Part shown: piece after piece, positions 18,909 through 28,250 of the stretch
Layout: each line of letters begins with the position of its first letter
How positions within the stretch are numbered: the first letter of the stretch is position 1
DNA from: Priestia taiwanensis
Lineage (GTDB): Bacteria; Bacillota; Bacilli; Bacillales; Bacillaceae_G
Direction: 5' to 3'
Assembly: GCF_014638355.1 (NCBI RefSeq)
Contig: NZ_BMFK01000001.1
Coordinates: 2,185,160 to 2,249,159 of the forward strand
DNA length: 64,000 bases
Position numbers and translations under genes: made by a program
Notes under the pieces: generated by a model
The model's database searches: none
Seen by the model: only the letters and a program-made list of their open reading frames with translations
Told to the model about the DNA's origin: nothing

Positions 18909-19904
18909 TTAAAACAGCAGGGACAAGAAATCGTCCGTCGTAATGTTACCGAAGTATTGCTGAATATTTACTTCACTTAATACTTGTTCTACTTCTGGAC
19001 GCTCATATTTCACCCCAACAAGCGCATCCTCAATGTCTTTCACTTCTCCAACACCGAAGAAATCACCATAAATTTTCACACTTTCAATTATTCCTTTGTT
19101 CACTTCAAGACGTACGTCAATTTGTCCGACTGGGAAGCGGTGTGATTGCTGTATGTTGGACTTTGGTGATTTTCCGTAATTCCAATCCCAATTTTGATAA
19201 CGTTCTTTCGATAACGCTTGGATGTTCTGCCAATCTTCTTTTGTTAATTTATATGTTGGAACATCTGCTATATCTTCTACTTGGAAGATTGTCTTCAATA
19301 GCATTTCACGGAACTGCTCTACCATCATTTCTTCTTGTAAAAATTCAGAAATGTTCGCAACACGACTACGAACCGACTTAATCCCTTTTGATTGGATTTT
19401 GTCTAGCTTTACATTTAATGCATTTACAACATCGTCGATTTGCGAGTTAAATAGAAGTGTTCCGTGGCTGAACATGCGCCCTTTTGTCGAGAACTGTGCG
19501 TTTCCTGAAATTTTGCGACCTTCCGCAAGAATATCATTACGACCACTTAATTCTGCCTTTACACCAATCTTCGCTAATGCTTCAATAACAGGTTCTGTGA
19601 ACTTCTTGAAGTTATGGAAGCTTTCACCATCATCCTTCGTAATGAAGCTGAAGTTTAAATTTCCTAAATCATGATACACCGCTCCCCCGCCAGACAGACG
19701 GCGTACAACGTGAATACCATTGTCATTAATATATTGATGATTAATTTCTTCTGCTGTATTTTGGTTTTTTCCAATGATGATGGATGGTTCATTTATATAA
19801 AATAATAAATACGTGTTGTTAATATCTAAGTTTTTCACTGCGTATTCTTCAATAGCTAAGTTAATTCGTGGATCTGTAATCCCATTATTATCGATAAATA
19901 ACAT
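18909..19904 (-). CDS. lplJ: lipoate-protein ligase
   Basis: Attaches free lipoate to lipoyl domains of 2-oxoacid dehydrogenases and the glycine cleavage system. The 331-residue protein has the BPL/LplA catalytic fold with INEPSIIIGKNQNT, the binding loop VVRRLSGGGAVYHD and the lysine-containing KISGNAQ. A C-terminal accessory domain follows from about residue 245. It matches B. subtilis YhfJ/LplJ in place and length. The start is 3 bases after the yhfI stop, with its GAGGAA ribosome site inside yhfI, so the two are co-transcribed. Confidence 0.95.
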   Translation of the reverse strand: MLFIDNNGITDPRINLAIEEYAVKNLDINNTYLLFYINEPSIIIGKNQNTAEEINHQYINDNGIHVVRRLSGGGAVYHDLGNLNFSFITKDDGESFHNFKKFTEPVIEALAKIGVKAELSGRNDILAEGRKISGNAQFSTKGRMFSHGTLLFNSQIDDVVNALNVKLDKIQSKGIKSVRSRVANISEFLQEEMMVEQFREMLLKTIFQVEDIADVPTYKLTKEDWQNIQALSKERYQNWDWNYGKSPKSNIQQSHRFPVGQIDVRLEVNKGIIESVKIYGDFFGVGEVKDIEDALVGVKYERPEVEQVLSEVNIQQYFGNITTDDFLSLLF

Positions 19905-19907
19905 CTC

Positions 19908-20639
19908 TTATTCCTCCCAAATATACCCTGCATGTGCAAGTGTAATTTTTCCGTTATATACGTTGCTCGCTTCTGTTACTAATTGTGCATGATCCCCAGC
20001 ATGTGGTAAGTGTGACAAGATTAATTCTTTCACGTTTGCTTCTTTCGCAATGCCTGCCACTTCTGTACTACTCATATGCCCAGCTTTTGAACCGTCTTGT
20101 CCGTCATACATATTGGAGTCTGTAATAAATAAATCAGCATCTTGTGCGAACGACACAAATGATTCTTTGTAGCTAGAATCAGCTGTGTACACAACTGTTT
20201 TTCCTCCTGCTGTAATGCTCATCGCATAACAAACAACCGGATGAGTCGTCTCCATAAATGTGATCGTAAATGGTCCAACTTTTAATTCCTTATCTCCTTC
20301 ATACGCGATACCTTTCGTATGACCTTCGTGTGTTAATGATACAAATCCTTTCTCATCACGGGCATGTCCGTAAATCGGCAATTCATTCATCTGAACCATG
20401 AATGAACGAATAAGCCTTGCATACTGCAACACACCAACGTCCGCAATATGGTCATGATGATAATGCGAAATGATGACTGCATCTAACTGTTCTACTTGTA
20501 TGTATTTTTGAACCTGTGCTAATACACCGCTACCACAGTCAACTAATAAGCAAAATCCTTCATGTTCGAATAAATATCCAGATGTCGCACCCTCTGCTTC
20601 CGGATAACCGCCCCAGTATCCTACTACTGTTACTTTCAT
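19908..20639 (-). CDS. yhfI: metallo-beta-lactamase fold hydrolase
   Basis: A 243-residue MBL-fold protein with the metal motif SHYHHDHIADVG and further ligands in ETTHPV, VYTADSSYK and LSHLPHAGDH. Its shape is like the RNase Z/AtsA branch of the superfamily. The substrate is unknown. It is upstream partner of lplJ in a two-gene operon and divergent from yhfH; its own promoter is TTGCGA-N16-TACAAT on the minus strand about 45 bases upstream. Confidence 0.9.
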   Translation of the reverse strand: MKVTVVGYWGGYPEAEGATSGYLFEHEGFCLLVDCGSGVLAQVQKYIQVEQLDAVIISHYHHDHIADVGVLQYARLIRSFMVQMNELPIYGHARDEKGFVSLTHEGHTKGIAYEGDKELKVGPFTITFMETTHPVVCYAMSITAGGKTVVYTADSSYKESFVSFAQDADLFITDSNMYDGQDGSKAGHMSSTEVAGIAKEANVKELILSHLPHAGDHAQLVTEASNVYNGKITLAHAGYIWEE

Positions 20640-20711
20640 CGAAATAACCTTCTTTCTATTCAGATGTACATCTATTATTGTATCATTTCTTCTTTTTTTC
20701 GCAATTTGTTA

Positions 20712-20744
20712 TAAAACAGTATTGACAAAAATAAAACTGTTTTA
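20712..20744. promoter_or_regulatory. inverted repeat TAAAACAGT-N15-ACTGTTTTA over the yhfH promoter
   Basis: Perfect 9-bp arms (20712-20720 and 20736-20744) lie across the -35 box and spacer of the yhfH promoter. The geometry is that of a repressor operator. The left arm extends to TTATAAAACAGT, also found in the aceB leader. Confidence 0.5.
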
Positions 20745-20751
20745 ATACAAT
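20722..20751 (+). promoter_or_regulatory. sigma-A-type promoter for yhfH
   Basis: TTGACA at 20722-20727 and TACAAT at 20746-20751, spacer 18. An inverted repeat covers its upstream half. Confidence 0.7.
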
Positions 20752-20783
20752 GGTAATAACAAATGAGATGAGGGGCGATGAAA

Positions 20784-20912
20784 ATGCTAGTTAAAGTGAC
20801 TGAATTTTTCAGAAATTTACCTCCTAAGAAATGTGCACAATGCGGAAAAAAAATCGATGAACAACATGAATGCTACGTTAACAAGTGTGAAGACTGCTTC
20901 CAAGTAGTGTAA
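20784..20912 (+). CDS. yhfH: YhfH family zinc-ribbon-like small protein
   Basis: A 42-residue protein with four cysteines in two pairs (KKCAQCGKK and NKCEDCF) around EQHECY, a likely zinc ribbon. The N-terminus VTEFFRNLPPKKC is characteristic of the YhfH family and the gene sits next to yhfI as in B. subtilis. Of two in-frame ATGs, 20784 is chosen because it is 8 bases after GAGGGG; the first, at 20778, is only 2 bases away. Function unknown. Confidence 0.85.
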   Translation: MLVKVTEFFRNLPPKKCAQCGKKIDEQHECYVNKCEDCFQVV

Positions 20913-20932
20913 GCACACAATTTTTTTCATAC

Positions 20933-20984
20933 AAAACAAGTCCCCTTCTACCATTATCTGTATGGTCACAGGGGATTTGTTTTG
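20933..20984 (+). terminator. terminator after yhfH
   Basis: Outer stem AAAACAAGTCCCCT pairs with AGGGGATTTGTTTT, with an inner ACCAT/ATGGT stem, and T-rich sequence follows. Confidence 0.75.
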
Positions 20985-21096
20985 TTATCCATTCGTCCTC
21001 ATTCCTACTCGTTGTATACTCTAAGCTACCCTCGTCCCCCTTCACGCTCCACATCCCCTGTTTATGGAAGTATAATAGTGATATGGAGGGGATTTT

Positions 21097-21438
21097 ATGT
21101 TTATTATCATTATTCTTCTTGTGCTCGGTCCATCTTTTTTCTTTGCAACAAGAAGATGGCTACTCGGTTCAATAAACGCTTTCGTAGTCGCCTTATTTAT
21201 TATTTGCTTCATGCTGTCAATAGCCTATAAAATGCAGGAACCACCGATACTCTTACTTATTTTGTTTCATACATCTTTGTATGCCAATGCTGGACTCCTG
21301 CTTACATCCATTGTATTACTCATACGAGACACCTATTATTCCGGCCATATATTCAAACTACGGCGTTTTCTTCTTAACATTGGCATCGGTATCGTTTCAA
21401 TTATTCTTCTTTACTACATCATTGTAGCAATAGGGTGA
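21097..21438 (+). CDS. small multi-pass membrane protein of unknown function
   Basis: A 113-residue protein with three or four hydrophobic segments (about 1-20, 22-43, 50-75, 90-112) separated by basic loops such as RDTYYSGHIFKLRR. A strong AGGGG ribosome site lies just before the ATG and a TATAAT-like -10 box at 21071-21076. It is convergent with hemY and ends just before hemY's terminator. No family recognised. Confidence 0.75.
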   Translation: MFIIIILLVLGPSFFFATRRWLLGSINAFVVALFIICFMLSIAYKMQEPPILLLILFHTSLYANAGLLLTSIVLLIRDTYYSGHIFKLRRFLLNIGIGIVSIILLYYIIVAIG

Positions 21439-21439
21439 C

Positions 21440-21473
21440 AAAAAAGGTTGCCAAGCATACGCCTAGCAACCTT
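21440..21473 (-). terminator. terminator after hemY
   Basis: On the minus strand GGTTGCTAGGC pairs with GCTTGGCAACC (two G-U pairs), 4-base loop, then TTTTTT. It can also end the convergent membrane-protein gene. Confidence 0.88.
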
Positions 21474-21480
21474 CTCTATT

Positions 21481-22920
21481 CTATCCAACTTGTTGTACAT
21501 CATGGGCGAATAAGTAATCTAACACTTGCTTCACCGCTTCTTCGCCTTGCAAAATGCAATCTGGCAGACCAGATCCACTGTAAGAACTTCCCGCGATATA
21601 AATACCTGGCAGTTCTTTCTTCATGAATTTTGCTAGTTGTGCTAATCGCTCTTTATGCCCAACTGTATATTGCGGCATTGCATCTTTCCATCGCGTTACA
21701 ACCGCAAATTCAGGTTGTTCCATAATATCCATCGTACGCTTCAAATCTTCTAACACAATATTAACAATTTCACCATCTGTTTGTTCCACAATTTCCTCAT
21801 CACCAGGTCGACCTACATAACAACGTAATAATACTTTTCCTTCTGGTGTTGTATGTGGCCATTTGCGATGTGTCCATGTACACGCAGTAATCGTGTAGTC
21901 ACTATTTCGCGAAACAACAAAACCAGTACCATCGATATCCTTCTTAATTGCGCTTTCTGGGAATGCCATTGCAACGTTCGCAACGGATGTCGCTGGTTGA
22001 TGCTTGAAGAAATCAAATTGCTTATACGGTGCGAACATCTTCTGTAATAATTGGTGCGGCGTTGCAGCAATTACTGCATCCGCTTCAATCGTTTCTTTAT
22101 TACTCAATGTTAACGTGTACATACCTGTATCTTCATTCTTTTCAATACGATCTACACGTACACTCTTTAACACACTTCCTTCTTCAAGACGCTCCTCAAC
22201 TGCCTCTACTAGCGAACCAAGGCCACCTGTTAACGTTAAGAAGATACCTTTCTTCTTCTCGCCTTGTTTTGGCGGTGCAGCTGGTGGCATTGCTTTTCGC
22301 ATCCCCCGTACGATACTACCGTACTTTTGCTCAATTTGGTGAAATTGCGGGAACGTAGCCATTAAGCTCATCTGATCAATATCGCCTGCATAAATGCCAG
22401 ATAAAAGCGGCTCAATTAAATTCTCTACTACTTCATCTCCAAGTCGACGACGGAAAAATGTCCCTAGCGGCTGATCACCCTCTTCTTGAGATGGTGCCAT
22501 CACAAAGTCAAAACCAGCACGGAGTTTTCCAATTGGAGAGAAGAGTCCCGAGAATACGAACGGCATGACTCTCGTTGGGATTCCCATTGTTGAACCTTCT
22601 GGAATGCCATGTAATTTATCTTTCACTAATACATACGCTTTCCCTGCTGTATTATTTACTAGCCTATCCTCTAAGCCTACTTCTTTAATTAATTTAGATG
22701 CACTTGTTTTTCTTGCAAGGAAAGAGTCAGGTCCTCGTTCAATTACAAAGCCATCTTGCTTTACCGTCTGTATTTTTCCACCTAACTTTGCAGATGCTTC
22801 AATTAACATGGTATCGATCGGTAACTGCTTTTCTCTCGCCTCTTTTTGCAAGTAATATGTAGAAGCTAAACCGGCAATTCCTCCACCAATTACAACGACC
22901 TTTTTACGAGTATGTCCCAT
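21481..22920 (-). CDS. hemY: coproporphyrinogen III / protoporphyrinogen oxidase
   Basis: FAD-dependent oxidase of heme synthesis; in Firmicutes this HemY type (CgoX) oxidises coproporphyrinogen III to coproporphyrin III. The 479-residue protein opens with the FAD Rossmann motif VVVIGGGIAGLA and ends with GIYIAGSSYSGSGLPDC, the second flavin-contacting block. Central KLGGKIQT and RGPDSFLA motifs are intact. Third gene of hemE-hemH-hemY, 27 bases after hemH. Confidence 0.95.
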   Translation of the reverse strand: MGHTRKKVVVIGGGIAGLASTYYLQKEAREKQLPIDTMLIEASAKLGGKIQTVKQDGFVIERGPDSFLARKTSASKLIKEVGLEDRLVNNTAGKAYVLVKDKLHGIPEGSTMGIPTRVMPFVFSGLFSPIGKLRAGFDFVMAPSQEEGDQPLGTFFRRRLGDEVVENLIEPLLSGIYAGDIDQMSLMATFPQFHQIEQKYGSIVRGMRKAMPPAAPPKQGEKKKGIFLTLTGGLGSLVEAVEERLEEGSVLKSVRVDRIEKNEDTGMYTLTLSNKETIEADAVIAATPHQLLQKMFAPYKQFDFFKHQPATSVANVAMAFPESAIKKDIDGTGFVVSRNSDYTITACTWTHRKWPHTTPEGKVLLRCYVGRPGDEEIVEQTDGEIVNIVLEDLKRTMDIMEQPEFAVVTRWKDAMPQYTVGHKERLAQLAKFMKKELPGIYIAGSSYSGSGLPDCILQGEEAVKQVLDYLFAHDVQQVG

Positions 22921-22947
22921 GTACTTTCCTGCCCTTCCTTCTCTTAC

Positions 22948-23874
22948 TTACATCACTTTTTTCAATACTGTATCTGACAATGACTCGATAAATAGTGGAT
23001 GCGTATTTGGCATTGCTGGGCGGTAATACGTTGCACCAACTTTGTCAGTCGCGATCTTACATTCAATATCGTTATCATATAGCACTTCTAAATGGTCACT
23101 TACAAATCCAACTGGAATGTAAACGAATGCTTTGTATCCTTCTTTTTCATACAATTCTTCTGTTAAATCTTGCACGTCTGGTCCAATCCATGGATCAGGT
23201 GTATTTCCTGCACTTTGCCAACCAATTTCATAATGAGGAATGCCTGCTTTCTCTGCGATTAAACGTGCTGTTTCTTTTAATTGCTCTGGATATGGATCAC
23301 CATATTGTAAAATTTTCTCTGGTAAACTATGTGCAGATGCAATTAATACCGCTTGTTTACGCTCTTCTACTGGCATGTTCGCATATGTATCTTTCACTTG
23401 CTCAACCCAATAGTCGATGAACTTGGGCTCTGTATACCAGCTATCGATTTCGTGAATCACAAGATCTCCTACTTTTTCAGCTGCTGCTTGCGCGCGACCA
23501 TTGTATGATTTCACACTAAACGTTGAATAATGTGGTGCTAACACAAGGCTTACTGCTTCTGTTAGACCATCACGTTTCATTGCTTCTACCGCATCTTCTA
23601 CAAACGGCTCGATATGTTTCAAACCAAGATATGCTTTAAATTCAATCTCATCTTGCATGCTATTTAATTTCGCTTCTAACGCTTCTGCTTGTTCTAGCGT
23701 AATACGTGCTAACGGTGAAATACCACCAATTGCATCGTAACGTTCTTTTAACTCTTGTACCATCTCATCCGACGGCTTATGACCACGGCGAATATGTGTA
23801 TAATAACGTTCTAAGTCTTCTTCTTTATATGGCGTACCGTATGCCATGACTAATAAACCCATTTTCTTTTTCAT
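22948..23874 (-). CDS. hemH: ferrochelatase (coproporphyrin III type)
   Basis: Inserts ferrous iron into the porphyrin; in this phylum the substrate is coproporphyrin III. The 308-residue soluble protein shows [10 protein letters not shown] at the N-terminus, the metal-site His in SAHSLPEKI and the conserved [16 protein letters not shown] and [12 protein letters not shown] blocks with its Glu. The ATG at 23874 has GGGTG just upstream; a TTG four codons earlier is less likely. Middle gene of the heme operon. Confidence 0.95.
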   Translation of the reverse strand: MKKKMGLLVMAYGTPYKEEDLERYYTHIRRGHKPSDEMVQELKERYDAIGGISPLARITLEQAEALEAKLNSMQDEIEFKAYLGLKHIEPFVEDAVEAMKRDGLTEAVSLVLAPHYSTFSVKSYNGRAQAAAEKVGDLVIHEIDSWYTEPKFIDYWVEQVKDTYANMPVEERKQAVLIASAHSLPEKILQYGDPYPEQLKETARLIAEKAGIPHYEIGWQSAGNTPDPWIGPDVQDLTEELYEKEGYKAFVYIPVGFVSDHLEVLYDNDIECKIATDKVGATYYRPAMPNTHPLFIESLSDTVLKKVM

Positions 23875-23894
23875 GCTATCACCCAACCTAATCC

Positions 23895-24941
23895 TTATTT
23901 CATTAACTTTGTTGCCGAATATTCATGAATAAATGCTGTTAGACGCTTCAATGTTTCTGGATTTACTTCTGGGAATACTCCGTGTCCTAAGTTGAAGATA
24001 TAACCAGGGCTCATCATTCCTTGGTCTAAAATTGCCTTCGCATGCTTTTCAATAACATCCCACGGCGCTAATAATAACGCTGGATCTAAGTTCCCTTGAA
24101 CCGTCTTTGTAATACCAATTTCACGTGCTTGTGAAATTGGTAAACGCCAATCTAATCCAACAACATCAAGCGGTAGGTCATGCCATTCCTTCGCTAAGTG
24201 ACTAGCTCCAATACCGAACATAATAAGCGGTACGTTGCATGTACGTAACTCAGAGAATATACGGTCCATCGTTGGTTTAATATAGTAACGGTAATCTGCT
24301 ACATTTAATGCTCCTACCCATGAATCGAAAATTTGAATCGCCTTTGCACCTGCATCTACTTGTGCTTTAATATATGTAATTGTCGTATCAGCAAGCTTAT
24401 CCATTAGCGCAAACCATGCTTTCGGCTCTGCATACATAAATGCTTTCGTCTTGTTGTAGCTCTTTGACGGACGACCTTCAATCATATAGCTTGCAACAGT
24501 AAACGGTGCACCAGCGAAACCGATTAACGGTACATTTAACATTTCTTTCGTTAATAATTTAATTGTATCTAATACGTATGGTACATCTTCTTCTGGTGTG
24601 ATTTCTCCTAATTTTTCAACATCTTGAAGTGAACGAATTGGATTATGAATAACAGGACCTACTCCTGATTGAATCTCTACGTCTACTCCGATAGCTGGTA
24701 ACGGAGACATAATATCTTTATATAGAATCGCAGCATCCACGTTATATTGGTCTACTGGTAATTTCGTTACATATGCACATAACTCAGGTTGATGTGTAAT
24801 TTCGAAAAGAGAATATTTCTCCTTAATTTTGCGGTATTCTGGCTGTGAACGCCCTGCTTGTCGCATAAACCATACAGGTACATGGTCGCCTTGTTCCCCA
24901 CGACATGCCTTTAAAAATGTATCATTAAACTCTCTCGTCAT
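23895..24941 (-). CDS. hemE: uroporphyrinogen decarboxylase
   Basis: Removes four carboxyls from uroporphyrinogen III to give coproporphyrinogen III. The 348-residue protein has the substrate-binding [16 protein letters not shown] and later [23 protein letters not shown] and [13 protein letters not shown]. First gene of hemEHY, so the three late steps up to iron insertion are encoded together. Confidence 0.96.
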   Translation of the reverse strand: MTREFNDTFLKACRGEQGDHVPVWFMRQAGRSQPEYRKIKEKYSLFEITHQPELCAYVTKLPVDQYNVDAAILYKDIMSPLPAIGVDVEIQSGVGPVIHNPIRSLQDVEKLGEITPEEDVPYVLDTIKLLTKEMLNVPLIGFAGAPFTVASYMIEGRPSKSYNKTKAFMYAEPKAWFALMDKLADTTITYIKAQVDAGAKAIQIFDSWVGALNVADYRYYIKPTMDRIFSELRTCNVPLIMFGIGASHLAKEWHDLPLDVVGLDWRLPISQAREIGITKTVQGNLDPALLLAPWDVIEKHAKAILDQGMMSPGYIFNLGHGVFPEVNPETLKRLTAFIHEYSATKLMK

Positions 24942-25280
24942 TTCTGTGTACCCCTCTTCTTCAATATCCCTGAAACATATATTTAGCTATTTAACTATAC
25001 GTTTGAAAGTAGGAAATGTATATATATTCACTTAAATGTTCCGAAAATTGACAAAATGTATAGAAAAATAATAGAAACCCCTTACAATCATATCAAAAAT
25101 AACAGAGAAAATCATTTAAATTACATACGATGTCAAAAAGATACTGTTAAGAAGAAAAAGTTTTCTCATATGTATAATCGCTTACTAAATGAGAAAACTC
25201 CTTCCTTTGTTTATCTTATTTATATGTAGCTATCATTGAATCTCTAGCTACACGATGAAAATTCATTTTATTAGCTAGAG
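24942..25280. other. intergenic region between pbpF and hemE
   Basis: Gene-free 339 bases. It holds an 11-bp hairpin AGTTTTCTCAT / ATGAGAAAACT (25159-25169, 25189-25199) followed on the minus strand by TTTTTC, a likely pbpF terminator. A second 9-bp hairpin CTCTAGCTA / TAGCTAGAG (25242-25250, 25272-25280) abuts the pbpF stop. The hemE promoter must be in the AT-rich 24950-25080 part, but I could not place it with confidence. Confidence 0.6.
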
Positions 25281-27458
25281 CTATGGAGTTACTACCTTCG
25301 ACTTCTCTCCTTCTTGATTTGTCTGTGGATTGTATGGTACGACGTAAAAGGAAGGTGGACGGAATGCATTTACGAACGAAACCTCGTAATGTCCCTCTCC
25401 TGTTACGGAACCTTCTAACTTCGCTTCTTCTCCGTCTACACGGTACACACGATATTCAACACGCTCATCCGGAAGTGGCGTCCATGTTATTTTTGCTGTA
25501 AATAATCCAAGTGGTGTGAATGTTAAATCTGCTTCTACATCTTTGAGTAAATCAAGACGAATCGGTGCATCTAACTCTTCTACATCATCTGGCTTCGCAA
25601 AGGCTGGTGTAGCATCCGCATCTATTTCTGATAAAATATTTTTCATCACTGTCGTTGGATAATTACTGCCACCTACTAAATAATGTTGATCGTCTGTTTT
25701 ATCATATCCCATCCAGACTGCACCTACGAGATTTGGTGTATACCCAACAAACCAAGCATCTCTCATTCCATTTTTGATACCAGGAATATTCGTTGATCCC
25801 GTCTTCCCAGCTAATGCACCATTATATGTACCTGCTTTGGCAGTTCCCTCTTTCACGACTGCTTCTAACATGCGCGTCATATGCCAAGCTGTTTGTTTCG
25901 AATACACATCCACTTCTTTCTTGTCATGTTCTCCGACAATCTCTCCGTGGCGATTACGAATTTCATTAATGACATATGGTTCAACCATTTTACCGCCTTC
26001 TGCAAATGTACGATATGCTTTCGCCATCTCCAGTGGGCTATATCCTTCTGATAACCCACCAAGAGCAATACTTAGACCATTATCATCTATCCCCATATCC
26101 ATCTTCTCTAAATACGTTTTGCTTTCTTTAATCCCTACTTCATTCAGCAACCAGACAGCTGGAATATTCGTCGAATTTTTGATTGCATCGTACATTGTAA
26201 TATCCGTCGAATAACGATTATCGTAATTGTGTGGTTTATACTCATCAAATGTCATTTGTTCATTTCTTAACAACGAATAAGGTGTATATTCACCGGTTTC
26301 AAGCGCTGGCGCATATACAAGCGGTGGTTTCATCGTTGACCCTGGCTGACGCTTCACATACACACGGTTTAAGCCACGATTCTCATAATTTCTACCACCA
26401 ATAGCAGCCTGAATACCTCCCGTCTTGCTGTCCATTAAGACAAACGAACCTTCTGCATTCGCATCTTTTCCTGGGAAGTTCTTTGGATTTTTGAACTCTT
26501 CATATGCGGCTTTTTGTGCTTTTGTATTTAACGGTATGACAATCGTATAGCCACCTTCTAACAATTCATCATACGATAAGCTATACTTCTCTTCCGCTTC
26601 TTGAATAATCATATCCGTATATGTTGCAAATGCAGGTTCTTTTTGCAGTTGTTTCGGGTGTACTGCAATCGTCTTTCCTTGGTAACGGACTGCATCTTCT
26701 GCAGTGATATAGCCATGCTTCGCCATTAACGATAGGACAACATCACGGCGACCTTTCGCTTTATCTGGATTCTTAATAGGCGAATACGAATTTGGTGCTT
26801 TCGGTAACGCTGCTAGAACAGCCGCTTCGTCCACTGTAAGTTCCGAGACATCCTTATTAAAATACGTCTTTGATGCAGATTGAATACCGTATGCACCGTG
26901 TCCGAAATAAATGTGATTTAAGTACATTTCAAGGATTTGATCTTTCGTGTACTTATTCTCTAAACTAAGCGCAATTGTTAATTCTTTTGTCTTTCGTAAA
27001 AGGGACTTATCATTTGTTAAAAAGACGTTCTTCGCTAATTGCTGAGTAATGGTACTTCCACCCTCGACTTTTGCCCTTGCCAATATATCTTTGTATACGG
27101 CGCGTGCGATTGCCTTCAAATCAATTCCACTATGCTCATAAAATCTTGCATCCTCTACAGCAACGAATGCTTGCTGCACATGAGCTGGAATATCTGAAAT
27201 GGCCACTAGTTCTCTATCTTCTCGGTATAGCTTCGATATTTCATTTCCGCTTTCATCGACTAACTTCGTAGCAGATGGAAAGACAAGTTTCTTCTCATCA
27301 ATTCCGTAATCACCAAGAAAAATAATCGTCATATATCCAACAAGGGATAGAACGAATACGCCGATAACAGCAGCTACACCAATGAGTATTTTCTTTATCA
27401 TTTTCATTTTCATGTTCTTTTCAGAAACAATCTTCTTCGTTGTTCGCTTATTATTCAT
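25281..27458 (-). CDS. pbpF: class A penicillin-binding protein, PBP1A family
   Basis: Bifunctional peptidoglycan glycosyltransferase/transpeptidase. The 725-residue protein has a lysine-rich cytosolic tail and one membrane segment (about 24-46), then the GT51 domain with FVAVEDARFYEHSGID and GGSTITQQLAKN. The transpeptidase domain has SxxK in GSTMKPP, SxN in NSTNIPAVW and KTG in LAGKTGSTN. A C-terminal fibronectin-like segment of about 90 residues ends the protein. It overlaps the ecsC stop by 8 bases, so it is probably coupled to the ecs genes. B. subtilis PbpF acts mainly in sporulation and germination. Confidence 0.93.
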   Translation of the reverse strand: MNNKRTTKKIVSEKNMKMKMIKKILIGVAAVIGVFVLSLVGYMTIIFLGDYGIDEKKLVFPSATKLVDESGNEISKLYREDRELVAISDIPAHVQQAFVAVEDARFYEHSGIDLKAIARAVYKDILARAKVEGGSTITQQLAKNVFLTNDKSLLRKTKELTIALSLENKYTKDQILEMYLNHIYFGHGAYGIQSASKTYFNKDVSELTVDEAAVLAALPKAPNSYSPIKNPDKAKGRRDVVLSLMAKHGYITAEDAVRYQGKTIAVHPKQLQKEPAFATYTDMIIQEAEEKYSLSYDELLEGGYTIVIPLNTKAQKAAYEEFKNPKNFPGKDANAEGSFVLMDSKTGGIQAAIGGRNYENRGLNRVYVKRQPGSTMKPPLVYAPALETGEYTPYSLLRNEQMTFDEYKPHNYDNRYSTDITMYDAIKNSTNIPAVWLLNEVGIKESKTYLEKMDMGIDDNGLSIALGGLSEGYSPLEMAKAYRTFAEGGKMVEPYVINEIRNRHGEIVGEHDKKEVDVYSKQTAWHMTRMLEAVVKEGTAKAGTYNGALAGKTGSTNIPGIKNGMRDAWFVGYTPNLVGAVWMGYDKTDDQHYLVGGSNYPTTVMKNILSEIDADATPAFAKPDDVEELDAPIRLDLLKDVEADLTFTPLGLFTAKITWTPLPDERVEYRVYRVDGEEAKLEGSVTGEGHYEVSFVNAFRPPSFYVVPYNPQTNQEGEKSKVVTP

Positions 27459-28194
27459 CGTTTACCTTTCCAATATGTAACATTTTTTGTTTTAGTATGC
27501 GCATTCGATAACAATTCATTGTGTATTCTCCCAGTCTATCCAATAATTGATAGTTGGCATACGCACCAACAACTGCCCCAATACCAGGAACGAGTTGCAA
27601 CATTTTAATAAAATCAATATAGTCTCGATACTCAATCTGATATTTCTCCCAATCGATTTCTTCTATTTCATATTTTTTGCTATCCCACTCATCAATTGTT
27701 TGAAACACACGGTGACGATGTTCATCACTGGAAAAAGCTAATTGGAAGATATGAAGAATAAATAACCTCTCTTCTTTCTGTTTCGTATCAAAGCCATATA
27801 ACGTTGCTGCATCAAATAAAAATTTAATTTTGATGCCAAGAAGAAGAGGGAAATCTGCTAAGCCTAGCATAATGCCACCAGCACCTGTTCCTGCACCTTC
27901 GACAACAGCAACTTTCGTATATTCTTTTAATTTTTGTTCAACTAATATATCACGATCTGCCAACGAAAGCCCTTCTTCACATTTTTTAATCGTTGTAATA
28001 TTTGAGCCAAATAACATTACTTGTGTCATCCGCTTAATTGTTTCTGTTAGCATACGTTGTACCTTTTCAGGAATCATCGTTTGTACTTTTGTCTGCATAC
28101 GTTTTGATATTCGGTTCACAAAAGACGATTTTTTCAACATTTTCTTCTGCCACTTCATTAATTCTTTCTGTACAGTTCTTTCATAAGGCGTCAT
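27451..28194 (-). CDS. ecsC: EcsC family protein
   Basis: A protein of about 247 residues of the EcsC family, found with the EcsAB ABC transporter but of unknown biochemistry. It has a basic N-terminus, a hydrophobic glycine-rich stretch (VVEGAGTGAGGIMLGLADFP) and a second GIGAVVGAYANYQLL near the C-terminus. The ATG at 28194 is 8 bases after GGGGG; the ATG two codons upstream (28200) is closer than usual. The stop overlaps pbpF. Confidence 0.9.
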   Translation of the reverse strand: MTPYERTVQKELMKWQKKMLKKSSFVNRISKRMQTKVQTMIPEKVQRMLTETIKRMTQVMLFGSNITTIKKCEEGLSLADRDILVEQKLKEYTKVAVVEGAGTGAGGIMLGLADFPLLLGIKIKFLFDAATLYGFDTKQKEERLFILHIFQLAFSSDEHRHRVFQTIDEWDSKKYEIEEIDWEKYQIEYRDYIDFIKMLQLVPGIGAVVGAYANYQLLDRLGEYTMNCYRMRILKQKMLHIGKVNDE

Positions 28195-28221
28195 CCTCAT
28201 TTCCCCCTTTTAAATGAAAGA

Positions 28222-28250
28222 AAAGCCCTTGCTCATTAAACAAGGGGCTT
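28222..28250 (-). terminator. possible terminator at the ecsB 3' end
   Basis: On the minus strand AGCCCCTTG pairs with CAAGGGCT with one bulge, then TTTTCTTTC. The stem includes the last ecsB codons, so it may reduce rather than stop transcription into ecsC and pbpF. Confidence 0.55.

Noticed and set aside
21481-24941. Novel heme-operon arrangement
   Set aside because: hemE-hemH-hemY in this order is the standard Bacillus arrangement.
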